Shown in pieces: positions 27,910-33,724 of a stretch of 33,724 nucleotides of DNA; position 1 is the first letter of the stretch, and every line of letters begins with the position of its first letter. Under the pieces are notes generated by a model. That model ran no database searches, was not told the origin of the DNA, and saw nothing but the letters and a program-made list of their open reading frames with translations. The position numbers were made by a program, and so were the translations under genes. Source of the stretch: CAYLNK01 sp964384675 (GTDB lineage: Bacteria > Acidobacteriota > Thermoanaerobaculia > UBA5066); the NCBI GenBank assembly GCA_964384675.1, contig CAYLNK010000031.1, positions 1-33,724 on the forward strand. The letters run 5' to 3'.

Positions 27910-28431
27910 TTAACGCCCGGCCTCCCACCGCTCGATCCCCCAGAGCACCATGTCCGTCGGCAGAGGCTTGCCGCCGAGGCGCCGCACCATCGACGCGATC
28001 TGGCCCCGATGGTACGAGCCGTGGTTCGCCACGTGCCGGAGCACGACCCAGAACATCGCCGTCCGCTCCTTCGCCTGCAGGTTCTTCCACGTGAACGGTC
28101 CCGCCTGCTGCTCGGGCGTCACCGTGTGGAGGAAGGCCTCGAGCACGCCGTGCGCGCCGAAGAGGAGCTTCACCGCGTCGTCCAGGGCCGGCACCTCGGC
28201 TTCGGTCGGGAGGCGCGTCGCGTCCCGTCCGGCGAAGCGCTCCGCCCACGCGTGCGTCGCGCCCGCCAGGTGGACGAGCGTCGCGCGGAGCGACGGCCAG
28301 CCGCCGCCCAGCTCCTGGGTGTACGCATCGGGCGGGAGCGAGCGGATCGACTCCACGGTGCGTGTGTCGGCCCAGCGGGAGTAGGCGTAGAGGGAGAGGA
28401 GGTCGTCGCGGTCGGGGCTGCTGGCGGTCAT
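27910..28431 (-). CDS. DinB-family (YfiT-like) four-helix metal protein
   Basis: A 173-residue protein starting at ATG 28431, which overlaps the stop of the FAH-family gene (ATGA); the longer open frame upstream is not used. The three-histidine metal site of DinB proteins is visible: His54 in TLVHLAGATHAW, and His137 and His141 in RHVANHGSYHRGQI. Family members bind Zn or Ni and some are thiol-dependent S-transferases using bacillithiol, mycothiol or glutathione. Coupling to a fumarylacetoacetate-hydrolase-family gene resembles the gentisate or maleylpyruvate route, where a DinB-type maleylpyruvate isomerase partners a FAH-type hydrolase. That pairing is suggestive, not proof; no gentisate dioxygenase is present. 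Confidence 0.85.
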   Translation of the reverse strand: MTASSPDRDDLLSLYAYSRWADTRTVESIRSLPPDAYTQELGGGWPSLRATLVHLAGATHAWAERFAGRDATRLPTEAEVPALDDAVKLLFGAHGVLEAFLHTVTPEQQAGPFTWKNLQAKERTAMFWVVLRHVANHGSYHRGQIASMVRRLGGKPLPTDMVLWGIERWEAGR

Positions 28432-29387
28432 CGGGTCGGGTCCTCCACGATGGTGTTGTCGAGCGTCCCGAGCCCCTCGATCGCGAGGCTCACGGAGTCT
28501 CCCGGGCGGAGCCACTGGTCGTGCGTGATCTTCGAGCCGTTCAGCTCGAGGAAGCAGCCGGTCCCCACGGTGCCGGAGCCGATCACCTCGCCCGGCTCGA
28601 GGGTGACGCCGTCGGCCGCGCGCCGCACGATCTCGGCGAAGGTCCACGTCATCTGGTCGACGTTGCCGTCGCTCACCTGGATCCCGTTCACGTGCGCGGT
28701 CATCCGCGCGTGGAGGACGTCGCCCTTCGGCGTCCGCTCCAGCCGGTCGGCCAGCTCGTCCCTCGTCACGAGCCACGGACCGAGGCCCGTGGCGAAGTCC
28801 TTCCCCTTGGCGGGCCCGAGGTTCAGCTTCATCTCCTCCATCTGGAGGGCGCGGGCCGACCAGTCGTTCATCACGCCGAAGCCGAAGATGGCGTCGTCCG
28901 CCTCCTCGAGCGTCGGGTTCGTCACGCGCTTCCCGATCACGCAGAACGCCTCGAGCTCGAAGTCGAGCCGCTCCAGCCGGCCGCGGCCGACGCGCAGCTC
29001 GCCCGGTCCGACGACGGCCAGGTGGTTCGTGAAATAGAAGACCGGGAAGAGGTCGAACTCCGGGATCATCCCGAGCCCGCGGTTGCGTCGCGCGGTCTCG
29101 ACGTGCTGGCGGAACGCGTAGCCGTCGCGCATCGAGACGGGCCGCGGCACCGGGGCGAGAAGCGACACTTCGGCGTCGGCGTGGAAGGCGTGTGCGGGCA
29201 GATCCGCGGCACGGGCGTGGAGGTCCCGGCAGCGATCCCGCAGCTCGCCGTCGGAGCGGAGGAGGTCGAGGACGGTGATCCCGTCCAGCTCGCGGTCGGC
29301 CGCGCCGAAGTCCAGGACGCGGCCGTCGAGGGCGGCGCCGAAGCGCTCCCGGCCCGAGGCGTGGTGGCGGAACGTGACGAATCGCAT
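28428..29387 (-). CDS. Fumarylacetoacetate hydrolase (FAH) family protein
   Basis: A 319-residue protein with an N-terminal cap (MRFVTFRHHASGRERFGAALDGRVLDFGAADRE) and the FAH catalytic domain: DGYAFRQHVETARRNRG, PEFDLFPVFYFTNH, FELEAFCVIGKRV (Glu metal ligands), DAIFGFGVMNDWSARALQMEE (Asp ligand), KGKDFATGLGPWLVTRDEL, and GTVGTGCFLELNGSKITHDQWLRPGDSVSLAIEGLG. Members hydrolyse C-C bonds in acylpyruvates such as fumarylacetoacetate or fumarylpyruvate, using Mg or Mn. The layout (long cap, FYFTNHLAVVGPGE) is closest to fumarylacetoacetase-like aromatic degradation enzymes. A minus-strand TATAAC box (29400-29395) ends 7 bp before the ATG with no ribosome binding site, suggesting a leaderless mRNA. 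It is followed by DinB with a 4-bp overlap. Confidence 0.9.
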   Translation of the reverse strand: MRFVTFRHHASGRERFGAALDGRVLDFGAADRELDGITVLDLLRSDGELRDRCRDLHARAADLPAHAFHADAEVSLLAPVPRPVSMRDGYAFRQHVETARRNRGLGMIPEFDLFPVFYFTNHLAVVGPGELRVGRGRLERLDFELEAFCVIGKRVTNPTLEEADDAIFGFGVMNDWSARALQMEEMKLNLGPAKGKDFATGLGPWLVTRDELADRLERTPKGDVLHARMTAHVNGIQVSDGNVDQMTWTFAEIVRRAADGVTLEPGEVIGSGTVGTGCFLELNGSKITHDQWLRPGDSVSLAIEGLGTLDNTIVEDPTR

Positions 29388-29394
29388 CGCGGCG

Positions 29395-29400
29395 GTTATA
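29395..29400 (-). promoter_or_regulatory. Putative -10 box of FAH/DinB operon, leaderless spacing
   Basis: TATAAC on the minus strand ends 7 bp before the FAH ATG. There is no Shine-Dalgarno sequence in between. Confidence 0.45.
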
Positions 29401-29455
29401 CGACAGGAACAATCCGGCGCGCCGCCGCGTTCGGATGAGGAGCGTGGAGGCCCGC

Positions 29456-29797
29456 ATGCACGATCGCCGATCCGCCGTCACCGTCTCGTCCGAGGCGAAC
29501 GTGAGCGTTCCGTGTGAGGCCCTGTGGGCGCGGCTTTCGCGGGCGGAGTCCGTGCCCGGTCCCATCACCGGAGGCGTCGAGGGGCGCGTCGTGACGTTCC
29601 TCCACACGGGCGTCAGCGGCTGGCTTCCGGTGAAGAGCCTCTCGGGGGAGCTCCGGCTGGAGCCGGCCGGCGACGGGACCCGCGTCTCGCTGTCGCTGAC
29701 CGCGGACGCGGTCGCGGCCGGATTCGCGCCCGTGGTCCGGCAGCGGCTGGCGAGCTACGTGGAGAGCTCGCTCGCCGCCCGCCTTCGCGCGGCCTGA
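29456..29797 (+). CDS. Small SRPBCC-like protein (uncertain)
   Basis: A 113-residue protein. ATG 29456 is chosen over ATG 29435 because GGAGG lies 6 bp upstream of it. It reads SAVTVSSEANVSVPCEALWARLSRAESVPGPITGG, then GVSGWLPVKSLSGELRLEPAGDGTRVSLSLTADAV, and a final helix VVRQRLASYVESSLAARLRAA. This strand-helix-strand-strand-long-helix order is that of short SRPBCC/polyketide-cyclase-like proteins (VPxxxLWxxL..., DGTRVSLxL...), although it is shorter than usual because central strands are missing. No ligand or function can be assigned. It converges on the large haem protein gene and is divergent from FAH. Confidence 0.6.
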   Translation: MHDRRSAVTVSSEANVSVPCEALWARLSRAESVPGPITGGVEGRVVTFLHTGVSGWLPVKSLSGELRLEPAGDGTRVSLSLTADAVAAGFAPVVRQRLASYVESSLAARLRAA

Positions 29798-29820
29798 GAG
29801 GCTGTGACGATCCTCTTCAC

Positions 29821-29839
29821 GGCTCCGGTGAGCGGAGCC
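29821..29839. terminator. Hairpin between convergent genes
   Basis: GGCTCCG and CGGAGCC form a perfect 7-bp stem with loop GTGAG in the 49-bp gap between the SRPBCC-like gene and the convergent haem protein gene. There is no T-run on either side, so terminator function is tentative. Confidence 0.4.
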
Positions 29840-29846
29840 GGCCCCG

Positions 29847-32426
29847 TCACTGCCAGTAGCCGTTCACGTCGAGGATGATCTGCACCGAGGCGGGCGAGTC
29901 GTTGTAGATCTTCACCTGGCCGTCGGCCGAGAGCGTCAGCTGCAGGTTGTTCGCCCGCGTCTGGCCCGGCCGGAAGTTCAGGACGCTCGTCGACGGTGGT
30001 GAGACGTCGGCCGGAAACGCGCGGAGGTTCCCGCTGGCGCCGGGGGACGTGACGGTCAGGTTCGCGGAGATCGCCGACGCGCTCGCGGGGATCCCGCACT
30101 TGCCCTCGACGACGAGCGCCCGCGTCGACGCGCCGGAGAGGGCCGGCGCCTCCGCCGCGCGCGTGTCGGCCACGCGGCACGGGGTGACGGTGTAGAAGCT
30201 CGCGCCCGCCGGTCCGTTCGGGTTCAGGACCGACTTGTAGTACTGGAGGACCTGCCGTAGCGCCTCGGGCTGGTTCGTCGGCTCGACGTGGTTCGCCTGG
30301 TCCTTGCTCGAGAGCCCGTGGCACGAGGAGCAGAGGCGCACCTCGCCCGGCTGGAAGGTCAGCCAGTACCGCTCCCGCACGACCGGCACGCCGGTCGGGT
30401 CGGTGAGCTGCCACGACGCCGCGCGGCGCGCCGGGACGAAGGCCGCCATCGAGCCGTCCGCCGCGATCTTCACGGAGCCCGCGGGTCCCGTCGGGTTGGG
30501 CGGGTTCTTGACCGCGGGGTCGTGGAGGACCTGGGCCAGGACGCGCCGTCCGGCGCGCGGATCCGTCGTGCCGCCGATCCCCCGGATCTGGTCGGCCTGG
30601 AAGATCTGGAGGTCGGAGATCGTGTAGATCTTCCCGCCGGCGCCCACCGTCTGCGTGGCGCTGCCGTTCACCTTCAGGTTGAACGGCTGCTGCCGATCGG
30701 ACTTGTCACGCGTCGTCACGTTCCGGCTGACGATCAGCGCGAGGCCCTTCGAGGCGAGGTACGCCTTGAACGCGGCCGGGTCGACGCCCTCCTGGGAGAA
30801 GACCGCGAGCTCCGGCGACTGCAGGCCGCCGGTGCGGGCCGGAGGCTTCGTGCGGGCCTTCACCTCCACCGGGTCGAGCTCCCAGAGCGTGCCCGACCAG
30901 CTGACGAGGACGTCCGGGTCCCAGAACGAGACGCTCTTCGTGATGCCCGTCGTGAGGGCCGCGCCGGCCACCTTCACGCTGCCGCTCGCCACCAGCGTCC
31001 TGATGCGGAAGGCGTAGCGGGACGCGGGGTTCGCTCGCGTGCCGGAGTTGTACTCGATGCGCGTCTCCGGCGATCCGGAGAGGGGACCCGCGTGGACGGC
31101 CAGCACCGTGCCGTCCGAGAGGGGGAGCGGGTTCCTGTAGAGCCCGGAGTGCGTCGGGTCGGGACTGTCGGTCGGGTTCGCGGTGTCGCGGTGCGTCACG
31201 TACGTCACCTGGATCTGGTCCGGCGCGAGCGACGGCGGCGCGGTCAGCTTCACGACCTGCCCGGCCGCGTGCGTGTAGAACTCGGGCGCGTCGATGCCGT
31301 AGTAGGTGCCCGGGCTGGTGGGGTCCTCCTTCATCTGGAGGAGGTTGTTGAGCGGGTTCTGGTTCACCCGCCCCGACACCGCCGAGATGAACTCGACGAG
31401 GTTCGGGTCGTCGTTGAGGGCGCGGTTGAAGTAGCTGGTGAGGTCGTGGCGCCCGACGTGGTTGAGCGTCTCCTCCTCGGTGCCGTCCTCGTTGACCGTC
31501 CACGGGAAGAACTGGTTGAGGCTGTGCCCCTCGAGGTTCGTCCCCTGCAGGAGGTCGGTGCGGGCCGAGCGCGGCTCGGGGAACACCTCGGCCCGGCTGT
31601 TCAGGCGGGCGGCGCCGGCGGTCTCGTCGGCGTAGTTGAAGGTGCCGTAGGTTTCGGCGTCGAAGTCGGCGTCGGCCTGCTGGTCCCGCTGCAGGTGGTC
31701 CCAGCGCGTGAAGACGACGCGGCCGTACGAGTCGACGCTCGGCGAGAAGACGCCGGAAGGGGAGTGGTTGAGGAGTCGCAGGTCGCCCGTCGCGCGATCC
31801 AGGCTGAAGAGCCCGGTCACCGTGGGCGCCTCCTCGTACTCGTCGAGCTGCGGGTAGAGGTGCGCCTCGCCGCCGCGCGGCCGGTCGGAGGTGAAGAGGA
31901 TCCGCTCGTCCGTCCCGTAGAACGGGCTGACGTTGTTGAACGCGGGCTGGTTCGGGATCTTGGTGATGACCGGCGTGTCGGCCTGGCCCAGCCCGGTCAC
32001 CTCGTAGATCTGCCAGCGGTAGGTCTCCCAGACGTACTGCTGGGCCGGCGCGCCGATCACCATGCTGAAGAGAGCCTTCGTTCCCGTCCAGTGGACCGAC
32101 GGCTCGCGCACCGAGATCGACGACGGTCCCTGGAAGCCGCTCGGGGAGCCGTAGCCGGCCAGCTGGGTCAGGTTCTTCTGGGTGCCGTCCGGGTACCGGA
32201 TCCAGAGGTCGCCGCCCCGCGGCGTCTCCTGGAGCATCGGCTGGTGGTTGCCGAACACCGATGCGACGGCCGTGAAGTCGCCCGTGACCGGGACCTGTGT
32301 GACGAACAGGATCGGGTTCGGCAGCGCCGCCGTGGCGGCCGGGGCCGGGGGCGCCGCGGCCTGCGCGACCGGCGTCAGGGCCAGGGATGCCGACAGGAGG
32401 ACGGCGAGACAGCGCTTGAAGGACAT
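29847..32426 (-). CDS. Large secreted monohaem protein: beta-propeller (HzsA-like) plus C-terminal PCRVADTR domain
   Basis: An 859-residue exported protein. Signal peptide 1-24 (RCLAVLLSASLALTPVAQA). Residues about 35-480 carry propeller-like blades: GGDLWIRYPDGTQKNLTQL, DERILFTSDRPRGGEAHLYPQLDEY, TGLFSLDRATGDLRLLNHSPSGVFSPSVDSYGRVVFTRWDH. A middle region resembling the hydrazine-synthase alpha-subunit-like domain leads to one c-type haem site, CSSCH at 699-703 (GEVRLCSSCHGLSSKD). Residues about 744-859 form a separate beta-rich domain (FYTVTPCRVADTR, SANLTVTSPGASGNLRAFPAD, STSVLNFRPGQTRANNLQL, ILDVNGYW), seen at the end of secreted or surface proteins. The fusion suggests a surface-displayed redox or lipid-modifying protein. 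True hydrazine synthesis is not implied; its partner subunits are absent. Confidence 0.75.
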   Translation of the reverse strand: MSFKRCLAVLLSASLALTPVAQAAAPPAPAATAALPNPILFVTQVPVTGDFTAVASVFGNHQPMLQETPRGGDLWIRYPDGTQKNLTQLAGYGSPSGFQGPSSISVREPSVHWTGTKALFSMVIGAPAQQYVWETYRWQIYEVTGLGQADTPVITKIPNQPAFNNVSPFYGTDERILFTSDRPRGGEAHLYPQLDEYEEAPTVTGLFSLDRATGDLRLLNHSPSGVFSPSVDSYGRVVFTRWDHLQRDQQADADFDAETYGTFNYADETAGAARLNSRAEVFPEPRSARTDLLQGTNLEGHSLNQFFPWTVNEDGTEEETLNHVGRHDLTSYFNRALNDDPNLVEFISAVSGRVNQNPLNNLLQMKEDPTSPGTYYGIDAPEFYTHAAGQVVKLTAPPSLAPDQIQVTYVTHRDTANPTDSPDPTHSGLYRNPLPLSDGTVLAVHAGPLSGSPETRIEYNSGTRANPASRYAFRIRTLVASGSVKVAGAALTTGITKSVSFWDPDVLVSWSGTLWELDPVEVKARTKPPARTGGLQSPELAVFSQEGVDPAAFKAYLASKGLALIVSRNVTTRDKSDRQQPFNLKVNGSATQTVGAGGKIYTISDLQIFQADQIRGIGGTTDPRAGRRVLAQVLHDPAVKNPPNPTGPAGSVKIAADGSMAAFVPARRAASWQLTDPTGVPVVRERYWLTFQPGEVRLCSSCHGLSSKDQANHVEPTNQPEALRQVLQYYKSVLNPNGPAGASFYTVTPCRVADTRAAEAPALSGASTRALVVEGKCGIPASASAISANLTVTSPGASGNLRAFPADVSPPSTSVLNFRPGQTRANNLQLTLSADGQVKIYNDSPASVQIILDVNGYWQ

Positions 32427-32489
32427 CGGATACCTCGCTCTCCCGGAAGTGAACGAGACTCACTCTCTCACAGGAAGGGCCGAGACGCC

Positions 32490-32529
32490 GCTCGACCTGG
32501 GTCGAGCCGTGGCTCGACCCAGGTCGAGC
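32490..32529. repeat. Near-perfect double palindrome with 19-bp arms
   Basis: GCTCGACCTGGGTCGAGCC (32490-32508) and its exact reverse complement (32511-32529) are separated by only 2 bp. Each arm is itself almost palindromic (GCTCGACC..GGTCGAGC), so single-arm small hairpins or one long cruciform are possible. A run of ten C (32529-32538) follows. It lies 14 bp beyond the GPx stop on the minus strand, so a GPx terminator is the simplest role, but there is no T-run. Confidence 0.65.
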
Positions 32530-32543
32530 CCCCCCCCCGAGGG

Positions 32544-33119
32544 TCACTTCTTCGGCAGGATCGCCTCCAGCTTGCCGGTCAGCTCCGGGGACATCGGGGT
32601 CACGCCGGAGTCGAAGCGGGCGACGACGGCCCCGTTCCCGTCGACCAGGAACTTGTTGAAGTTCCATTTGATGTCGCCGGAGTACCCGGGGCGTGTCGTC
32701 AGCCACTTGTAGAGCGGGTGGATGCCGTCTCCCTTCACGACGATCTTCGAGAAGAGATCGAAGGTGGTCTTGTACTTCATCGTGCAGAACTTCTTGATCT
32801 CCGGGTCCGAGCCCGGCTCCTGCCCGCCGAACTCGTTCGCCGGGAAGGCCAGCACGGTGAATCCACGGTCCTTGTACTTCTGGTACAGCTCCTCGAGCCC
32901 CGCGTACTGCGGGGTGTAGCCGCACTGCGAGGCGGTGTTGACGACGAGGACCGGCCTCCCCTTGTAGTCGGAGAGGGGCTTGTCCTTGCCGTCGATGCTC
33001 TTCATGGTGAACGCGTGGAGGCTGTCGGTCATGGCTTCCTTTCCGGCGGCGGTCGCCAGCCCCGCGGTGAGCGCGAGGGCGGAGGTGAGGACGGCCGCCA
33101 GGTGGGTGGTTCTCTTCAT
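32544..33119 (-). CDS. Secreted glutathione-peroxidase-family thiol peroxidase (Cys type)
   Basis: A 191-residue thioredoxin-fold peroxidase with a signal peptide (HLAAVLTSALALTAGLATA). Catalytic tetrad: Cys66 (NTASQCGYTPQY), Gln100 (FPANEFGGQEP), Trp152 and Asn153 (KWNFNKFLV). Cys112 in KKFCTMKY is at the position of the resolving cysteine of thioredoxin-dependent GPx enzymes. The peroxidatic residue is Cys, not Sec, notable given the selenoprotein candidate elsewhere in the window. It would reduce H2O2 or lipid hydroperoxides in the periplasm. Start ATG 33119 has AGGAGA 9 bp upstream. It is divergent from the YyaL-type gene. Confidence 0.93.
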   Translation of the reverse strand: MKRTTHLAAVLTSALALTAGLATAAGKEAMTDSLHAFTMKSIDGKDKPLSDYKGRPVLVVNTASQCGYTPQYAGLEELYQKYKDRGFTVLAFPANEFGGQEPGSDPEIKKFCTMKYKTTFDLFSKIVVKGDGIHPLYKWLTTRPGYSGDIKWNFNKFLVDGNGAVVARFDSGVTPMSPELTGKLEAILPKK

Positions 33120-33181
33120 CGGGTGACGTCTCCTGTGCCGGGATTCTGCCCGGCGTCCGTGACTGCGGCGAGAATGACCGC

Positions 33182-33724
33182 ATGCGAGCCCCGAACCGCC
33201 TCCAGAACGAGACCTCCCCGTACCTGCGGCAGCACGCCCACAACCCGGTCGACTGGTACCCGTGGGGCGAGGAGGCGTTCGAGAAGGCGCGGCGTGAGGA
33301 CCTCCCGATCTTCCTCTCGATCGGCTACTCGTCCTGCCACTGGTGCCACGTGATGGAGCGGGAGTCGTTCGAGGACGAGGGGATCGCGGCGATCCTCAAC
33401 GAGAGGTACGTCTCGATCAAGGTCGATCGCGAGGAGCGGCCCGACGTGGACGACGTCTACATGACGGCGGTCCAGATGACGACCGGGCACGGGGGATGGC
33501 CGCTCTCCGCGTTCCTTCTTCCGGACCGCCGCCCGTTCTTCACGGGGACGTACTTCCCTCCGTACGACCGGGGCGGGCGGGCCGGCTTCCGGACGATCCT
33601 CCTGCGTCTCTCGGAGGCGTACCAGGAGAGCCGACCCGACGTGGAGGAGACGGCGGGCCGGCTCGCCGAGGCGCTCGCGGGCGGGACGGACGTCGCCGCG
33701 CGCCGGCCCGGCCAGCCGCTGTCG
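33182..33724 (+). CDS. YyaL/SPATA20-type DUF255 thioredoxin-domain protein, 3' end outside window
   Basis: 181 codons are open from ATG 33182 to the window edge. The N-terminus MRAPNRLQNETSPYLRQHAHNPVDWYPWG and SIGYSSCHWCHVMERESFEDEGIAAILNERYVSIKVDREERPDVD are diagnostic of the DUF255/YyaL family, whose first domain is thioredoxin-like with a CHWC motif (about 53-56). TTGHGGWPLSAFLLPDRRPFFTGTYFPP follows. The full family protein is about 650-700 residues and ends in an (alpha/alpha)6 barrel resembling N-acylglucosamine 2-epimerase; that part lies beyond the window. The biochemical function of the family is not established. GAGAAT (33170-33175) ends 6 bp before the ATG, another possible leaderless arrangement. 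Confidence 0.92.
   Translation, partial: MRAPNRLQNETSPYLRQHAHNPVDWYPWGEEAFEKARREDLPIFLSIGYSSCHWCHVMERESFEDEGIAAILNERYVSIKVDREERPDVDDVYMTAVQMTTGHGGWPLSAFLLPDRRPFFTGTYFPPYDRGGRAGFRTILLRLSEAYQESRPDVEETAGRLAEALAGGTDVAARRPGQPLS

Noticed and set aside
29847..32426. Genuine hydrazine synthase subunit
   Set aside because: Only one haem motif and no beta or gamma subunit genes are present, and the fold resemblance covers only part of the protein.
32544..33119. Selenocysteine glutathione peroxidase
   Set aside because: The peroxidatic codon is TGC (Cys66) and the frame has no internal TGA.

Overview
The window reads as high-GC chromosomal DNA from a Gram-negative bacterium. It encodes an outer-membrane porin, an OmpA-type lipoprotein, a periplasmic adaptor for an ABC efflux pump and several secreted c-type cytochromes. 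GTG and TTG starts are common, and neighbouring genes often overlap by 4 bp (ATGA/GTGA). The mix of a membrane Ser/Thr kinase, a secreted S9 peptidase, a PilZ protein, and a secreted haem protein ending in a PCRVADTR-type domain suggests Acidobacteriota or a related phylum; this is inference, since no rRNA or species marker is present. A run of exactly 100 N (26985-27084) shows a scaffolded draft or metagenome assembly.

Layout. Bases 1-13730 are a long minus-strand block. Read in transcription order it holds a dihaem cytochrome c, an amidohydrolase and an HMA-domain protein (each overlapping the next by 4 bp), then a porin, a small PstS-like binding protein and a Cache-containing hybrid histidine kinase. 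A MacA/MacB-like efflux cassette follows (adaptor, ATPase, two permeases), then an EVE-domain protein, an Rrf2-like regulator and a UbiD decarboxylase that runs off the left edge. Bases 13800-14845 (+) hold OsmC and a lysoplasmalogenase-like membrane protein. Bases 14846-15595 are a gene-free repeat cluster between convergent genes. Then come an S9 peptidase, a DUF2383-like protein and a Spy/LTxxQ protein (all -), followed by a methyltransferase, a type IIA topoisomerase A subunit, IspH and an SGNH-like protein (+). PilZ (-) is divergent from a Ser/Thr kinase and an OmpA lipoprotein (+). After the gap come PlsC-like, DinB and FAH-family genes (-), a small SRPBCC-like gene (+), a large secreted monohaem protein and a glutathione peroxidase (-), and the start of a YyaL-type gene (+) at the right edge.

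Most notable finding. The HMA-domain gene at 11348-11851 (-) has an in-frame TGA exactly where the first cysteine of the metal-binding motif GMxCxxC belongs, giving GMA-U-GAC. The reading frame is open on both sides. The upstream part encodes a signal peptide and begins with an ATG overlapping the previous stop (ATGA). Eleven nucleotides after the UGA the mRNA can form a perfect 6-bp stem with a 5-nt G-containing loop, the geometry of a bacterial SECIS element. Standard gene calling would truncate it. It is a strong candidate for a periplasmic MerP/CopZ-like selenoprotein.

Second notable structure. Bases 14891-15529 contain four diverged copies of a roughly 105-112 bp unit in alternating orientation. 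The fourth copy is split by a 59-bp element with perfect 19-bp inverted arms; removing those 59 bp restores the register of the larger inverted repeat exactly.
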